From Metallyticus violacea (Eukaryota; Arthropoda; Insecta; Mantodea; Metallyticidae): a stretch of 64,000 bases of DNA. Both the position numbers and the translations under genes were made by a program. The notes under the pieces are model-generated. The model was not told the origin of the DNA. It saw only the letters and a program-made list of their open reading frames with translations, and ran no database searches. The stretch lies in assembly GCA_030762175.1 (NCBI GenBank), contig CM060831.1:71765001-71829000 (forward strand). Direction: 5' to 3'. How positions within the stretch are numbered: position 1 is the first letter of the stretch; every line of letters starts with the position of its first letter. This document shows, piece by piece, positions 59,587-64,000 of this stretch.

Positions 59587-62519
59587 TGAACCCAAGTAGA
59601 GATAGAGAATTCTCGTCATCTGCCAAGGCTCTGGCTGGACTGGCATGAATATGCGGGCGGTGCTTGCACCGAGACCTATTCTTCTCTTCCAATGTCGCCA
59701 TCATTTGCACTGGGCTATGCTAAGTTGTACTGCTTTCAAAAGAGTACAGAGTGGTCACAAAGTGAGCGTATGATGATTTAAGAGTCCTGAACATCGGCAT
59801 GAAGACAGTCATGTTTGTTTGTTTTGCGGAGATGCTGCGGGGTCGTATCCGTGAAGGCTTCTTCTGTATCTGCTAGCAACTCTTTCGTTGTACTAGTTAA
59901 TTTTGGACTCTCTCCTTGATAACATCTCATTGAGCTGTATCAGGTGTTGTGAGGTTGATGTTTCTTGGAGACCAGGCTAAGAGAGCTGGGTAATCTCGGC
60001 CCGGAAAGGTCACATTCAGATGATGATGCACTTGCAAAGAGAAATGTGCTGATGCTTCATTTTATTGCAGCAAACAGCAACAGAGTGGATTTCAGTGGAG
60101 AGTTTTGCTCTGTTACCTCAACAAGTGACATGTTTTGTTCCCAGTCATCTTTGCCACTTCGAGAACGATCTTTCACAACTTCCCGTTTCAAATGTTCGTG
60201 TTTTCTTACCCAACATTGTTCCATTCCTTGGCAGTTACATACCTAAGCAGACACCAAATTTCATTTTCACGACATTCGCCGTGCCAGCCCTATGAATCCT
60301 TTCATGAAGCCAAACCGCTTCTCGATGATTTATGGACTCTAGTCAGCCATTCATGTATATTACTCCCTCATGTAGCCTAACTATGCACTGTAAGGTTATG
60401 ATGGTCAGCAAGGTTCACAAGGTTAACAACATGATTACTAACACGGTTATCAACGCTTCAATGCTAAAATATTGTAAATTAAAATAGGATATGCCTTCTT
60501 TGTGATCTCTCTAGTAGTTGTGTTTTGTTTTCTGCCTTTTGACCTTGTAATTTATACATACTTTATACAACATATACACAGTGTTATTACCCACTTTTCT
60601 CTGCTCCCTCTCTCATTCAGGACCTCTTGGTGGGCTCTTCCTTACCATCATTCTTACTTGCTCATAATCGTCTAAAAGGTAATATATCATCTCTTCTCTT
60701 CTAGGCAAAGTCTGCAGCTTTTTAATTTCTTTAAAACAAATATTTGTTTTAATTTGAACTATCAGCAGTTTGAGTGCCATTTTACACATCTCTTATAAAC
60801 TGTGCATAGTAAAATGCTGTATTTCACCTAACTTTGAGCACGTTTCTCATTATTGGGAATGCTGTCTCTACCTTGAACACCATTGCCAGTATATTTTCCT
60901 GCAAATCGCTTTACCACTTCTTTGCAAAAATCCATTTCATATAAAAATCTTTTTTCAAAACTGTATTTATGTAATGGCATAACCAATGAAAAACAACATT
61001 TACAAACAACGAAAGCGCCGAGTACCATACGAACGATCAAATGCTCGCTCGCAGAGCCTCCCTCAAACTAACTGCAAGCTGCTATCTGCACAAGCATTAT
61101 ACGGCCTTGATGACTGATTCCTTCCGTACGTAGTCTTGCTGCAGATGTATACAATTTTTTGACTAATTGTATTAAAGTAGAGCTTGATATTGTCATAAAT
61201 CTTCTTCAATCTGGAATAAACGAATAAAGGTTGATATATAAGTTACAACGTAGCAAATTTCGGAAGAGAAGTTGGTCTTTTATGAAATATTGAAGTAGTA
61301 GATGTATTTTAATTGTTTTTTTAATATATGGTAATTCACATTAAATGTCACAGTATTTACAATATACACCAACTATTTAGCATTCACAGTGTATTAAAAT
61401 AGATAAAAATATGTTCTTTATGTGGCAAAGGTCACATTAATATGACTTAATATGCCTATACTTTTGATACACTGTTATTGCTGTTAGCAAACGTACATTC
61501 AAAATTCCTCTTCACTAACACACAAAACGGAAATCTGTATGCTTTCAAAAAGTGATAATAAGATTAATGAAAACCAAAGTTAGATGGCCGAAAAAAATTC
61601 TAGCAAGTTACATAATAATTTTTATTTTTAATTTTTGTATATTAACACGTGAAAATATTTCGGACAGGTTGTAAGAATAGATTAACTTTACTTCTTGTCC
61701 AAACTATAGCACCTAATAGATTTTAGAAAAAGTCTGAAGTGATAATTGTAAATGACGAATTTAAAATTGGAACGCATTAATACAAATCCAAGTTTTTTTT
61801 TTGTTGCTATCGTATTATTACTGTAGCATTGGAGGATGAAAAAGAAGAAGATTGGGGCATGCTGGTATTAAAAGGTACTTAATTGGAGTACCTTGTTCCA
61901 CTTAAATGAACAATGGGTTGAGAAGAATTCTGGTCTATCTCCACAGGTTAATGAGAAGTGATTCCGCCCTAGGGTAAGTATGTTTCCAAGGAAGCTGCAA
62001 CCATTTCATTATTGCTTCTTTTTGTTCCAAGAAGATATGAGAGAAATTATTTTCTACATTCCGTGGCAAATATCCCTTAGCGAAACTGATGAAATTCTTC
62101 TAGTGCTATGGCATTTCCGGAATTTTGGTTTTCTAGGACAATGTTACTGAAATAACGTGGAGGTCTTTTTCTACAACCAAATTACATATCCTCGGAGGAA
62201 GGTAAACTTTTAAAGGCTCTTAAGACGCGATGATTCAGAACAAGTCCCTTCAGATGAACTCTCGCGTTCCTGTGCATATAATAAAGGGTACCGAGCACAA
62301 GGAGGGTTGCATGCTTCTAGGAGAGCAGTTAAAAGAGACTTGGCAGGCATGTACATTGCATTGTCGCGTCATGCAAATGTATACATTAGGATTCCCACTA
62401 AAACGTAGACATTCAAATTCGTTAAATTATTTTAACCCTCAATGTGAAGGGTTGTGGAGAATAATGGACTGCCGTTGTGTTCAGTTAGTCGAGAGAAGCT
62501 AAAGTTATTTTAGACATTT

Positions 62520-62660
62520 AATCTTTGCCGCAAATTATGCACTTTTGCAAATGAAGCGAACACTTTAAATGATTTAAATATTACACTTCAAGGCAAAGAT
62601 TTAACTCATATGTGGAAACATGTGCAAGCTTTGAAGCAAGTTTTACTGGGGTGTGTGGAC
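62520..62660 (+). pseudogene. Fragment of a hAT (ZBED5/SCAND3-like) transposase
   Basis: Forward reading FANEANTLNDLNITLQGKDLTHM followed by VQALKQVLL matches the segment LNDLNLKLQGKDK-----V-AFK-KL that follows the RWLSRG block in these hAT-derived proteins. The 73-codon frame 62610-62831 includes its last part and then an unrecognised GC-rich sequence. Confidence 0.45.
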
Positions 62661-64000
62661 GATGTCGCCCCCACTCCCCGTTTGGATGTGCCCGATTTGA
62701 AGCGGTTTTTATATGCTGGTGTTGATGCTGGACCGAGGGTCTCACTTCATATCCCGGCCATTCAGGGGCCCGAAGTTACCTTTCGTGTTTTATTCGTAAC
62801 GGGAGGAGGGAGATGGAGAGGGGAGGTTTAAATCATATGACCTTGCTTCAGCTTAAACGCAAGAAAATGTTTAAATGCACTGCACTAGTTATCGTCCACC
62901 TGGCTCGTTATCTCTATGACTTTGATGACGCATGCTACATATGCCGCATCTGTGTGCCTCTTGTCTACTGCCCCTGTTAAAGCGATGTTGATCATCAGAG
63001 AACAAAAGAAACGTATGTATCACTGAAGAACGTATTTGTGAATGAACGGAATGTAATACTGAGAAGCGTGCTTTTTCTAAGTTGTTTCTACTTATATATG
63101 ACATCCAAACGTCGCCACGTAGTTTCAAAGCGTTACGTGAGGGTCACAGCACAGCGCCCACGGCTTCCCTGAGGCTTTAAAATATTTAAATATTATTGGC
63201 GAGCTCTTGGGCTCTCAAACGCGCTTATTTGAAATTTATCGTCTTTCTGACACTTTAATAGAGAGTTTCTCATCATACGATGTAACGATTTCATCGCCGA
63301 CACCTGTTCCCCCTTCTGCCTTCAAAGAATTTTGAAGCATCTTCAGCAACTAAGATACAAAAGGATCTATTATTCGATCATCTGCTTGTATTTAGCTTTG
63401 TTATAGTAGAGAGACGGATTGGTCTAGCCATTACCAGTAGAAAAAGGCACGAAAGATGACAAAAGGCAAACTTTTTCCTATTTTCATACAGTCAAACGTC
63501 CAGGTAACCATGAATACATTTAGCAATACATGAAATATCTCAGTTTTCTACTATAGGCTATACATTTTATAATTATTACTATTTACATTATCTAAACCCA
63601 TTTACTCTTGGACATGCGTGGGTGTGAGAACCTGTCACAGCTTTCTAAAAATTGGCACTATGGAATCGACATATAAGTGATAAGATAATGTCCATTCCTT
63701 GGCTCACATGTTTACAAAAAAACTTAAGATTGCTCAAATTATCGACAGTATGCAGAGCTTCTACAATCAATTTGCGCCGAGTTCGAGGTAAGGTTTCAGA
63801 ATGGGGTAAAAATACAGCCCAAAATTGTGATGTCATTGTTTTGGTGACATATACTTATGAACAAAATGTTTTCAGTCATGAAGAGATATAAAAGATCAAG
63901 TCTCAAAATCCAAAATCGTAAATATTCTTTAGGAATTCACGCTCACAAGATTATGAATAAAAAGAAAATAAAAGAAAGAAAAACACAAGGTTCAGATGCA

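Larger units (their letters stand above)
40515..64000 (-). other. Presumed upstream intron(s) of the Sidestep-family gene
   Basis: The exon at 40514 has an acceptor, so sequence above it is intron at least up to the previous, unidentified exon. I looked for the preceding Ig domains (WxK, DxGxYxC and cysteine patterns on the minus strand) in the GC-richer parts and found none. Stretches without any named feature are 40515-41987, 44600-45037, 45430-47149, 48206-50092, 50162-53500, 54180-55860, 57480-57949, 58214-59300, 59590-62519 and 62830-64000. Phase at the acceptor is 1. Confidence 0.45.

Noticed and set aside
59965..60380. Three overlapping forward frames of 76-93 codons
   Set aside because: The longest begins at TTG rather than ATG; no domain recognised and no splice context to support an exon.

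Overview
This is a window from a large, AT-rich animal genome, almost certainly an insect. The only host gene I can support is the 3' half of a cell-surface immunoglobulin-superfamily gene on the minus strand, spread over 36 kb. It matches the Sidestep (Side) family of insect neuronal receptors, the partners of Beaten-path proteins. The long introns, heavy load of tRNA-derived SINEs, decayed LINEs and mariner-type transposons, and many (ATT)n tracts fit a large-genome insect. A polyneopteran such as a cockroach, termite or stick insect is my guess, but that is inference only.

The gene reads from high to low coordinates in five coding exons: 40384-40514 and 27856-28015 (the two halves of one Ig domain), 24367-24669 (the last Ig domain), 9328-9636 (fibronectin type III) and 4863-5189 (membrane span and start of the cytoplasmic tail). 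Intron phases are 0, 1, 1, 1 at the four internal junctions. The exons join without frameshift or stop into 409 complete codons. The signal peptide, the earlier Ig domains and the end of the tail are not found and probably lie outside the window, so all other sequence is treated as intron.

The introns are filled with mobile elements. Three tRNA-derived SINE families are present: A (six copies), B (six main copies, all on the minus strand, plus fragments) and C (two copies). LINE relics include four 3' ends of one family (LINE-A, all +), a reverse-transcriptase relic with the FADDT motif (13375-14520), an RNase H/zinc-knuckle relic (28380-29340) and a minus-strand C-terminal relic near 12 kb. 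DNA transposons include three mariner relics (6383-7696, 22100-23170, 41988-43151), several relics related to the arthropod transposase family with a DUF4817-type N-terminus (3978-4557, 7846-8480, 55864-56657, 57030-57480), a Tc1-like relic (47150-47590), a hAT relic of the ZBED5/SCAND3 type (20610-21740) and an unassigned TA-flanked element (39245-40163). One 390-bp palindromic element (47818-48205), one tandem duplication with a 673-bp period (18025-19312) and an unidentified GC-rich open frame (45038-45428) do not fit these classes.

I found no CRISPR arrays, operons, bacterial-type genes, rRNA genes or intact tRNA genes. No coherent new multi-gene system is visible. The most unusual items are the palindromic element, the deleted transposon that still encodes a short DNA-binding-type protein, the unidentified open frame, and the tRNA-like head placed upstream of a short reading frame near 34.8 kb.
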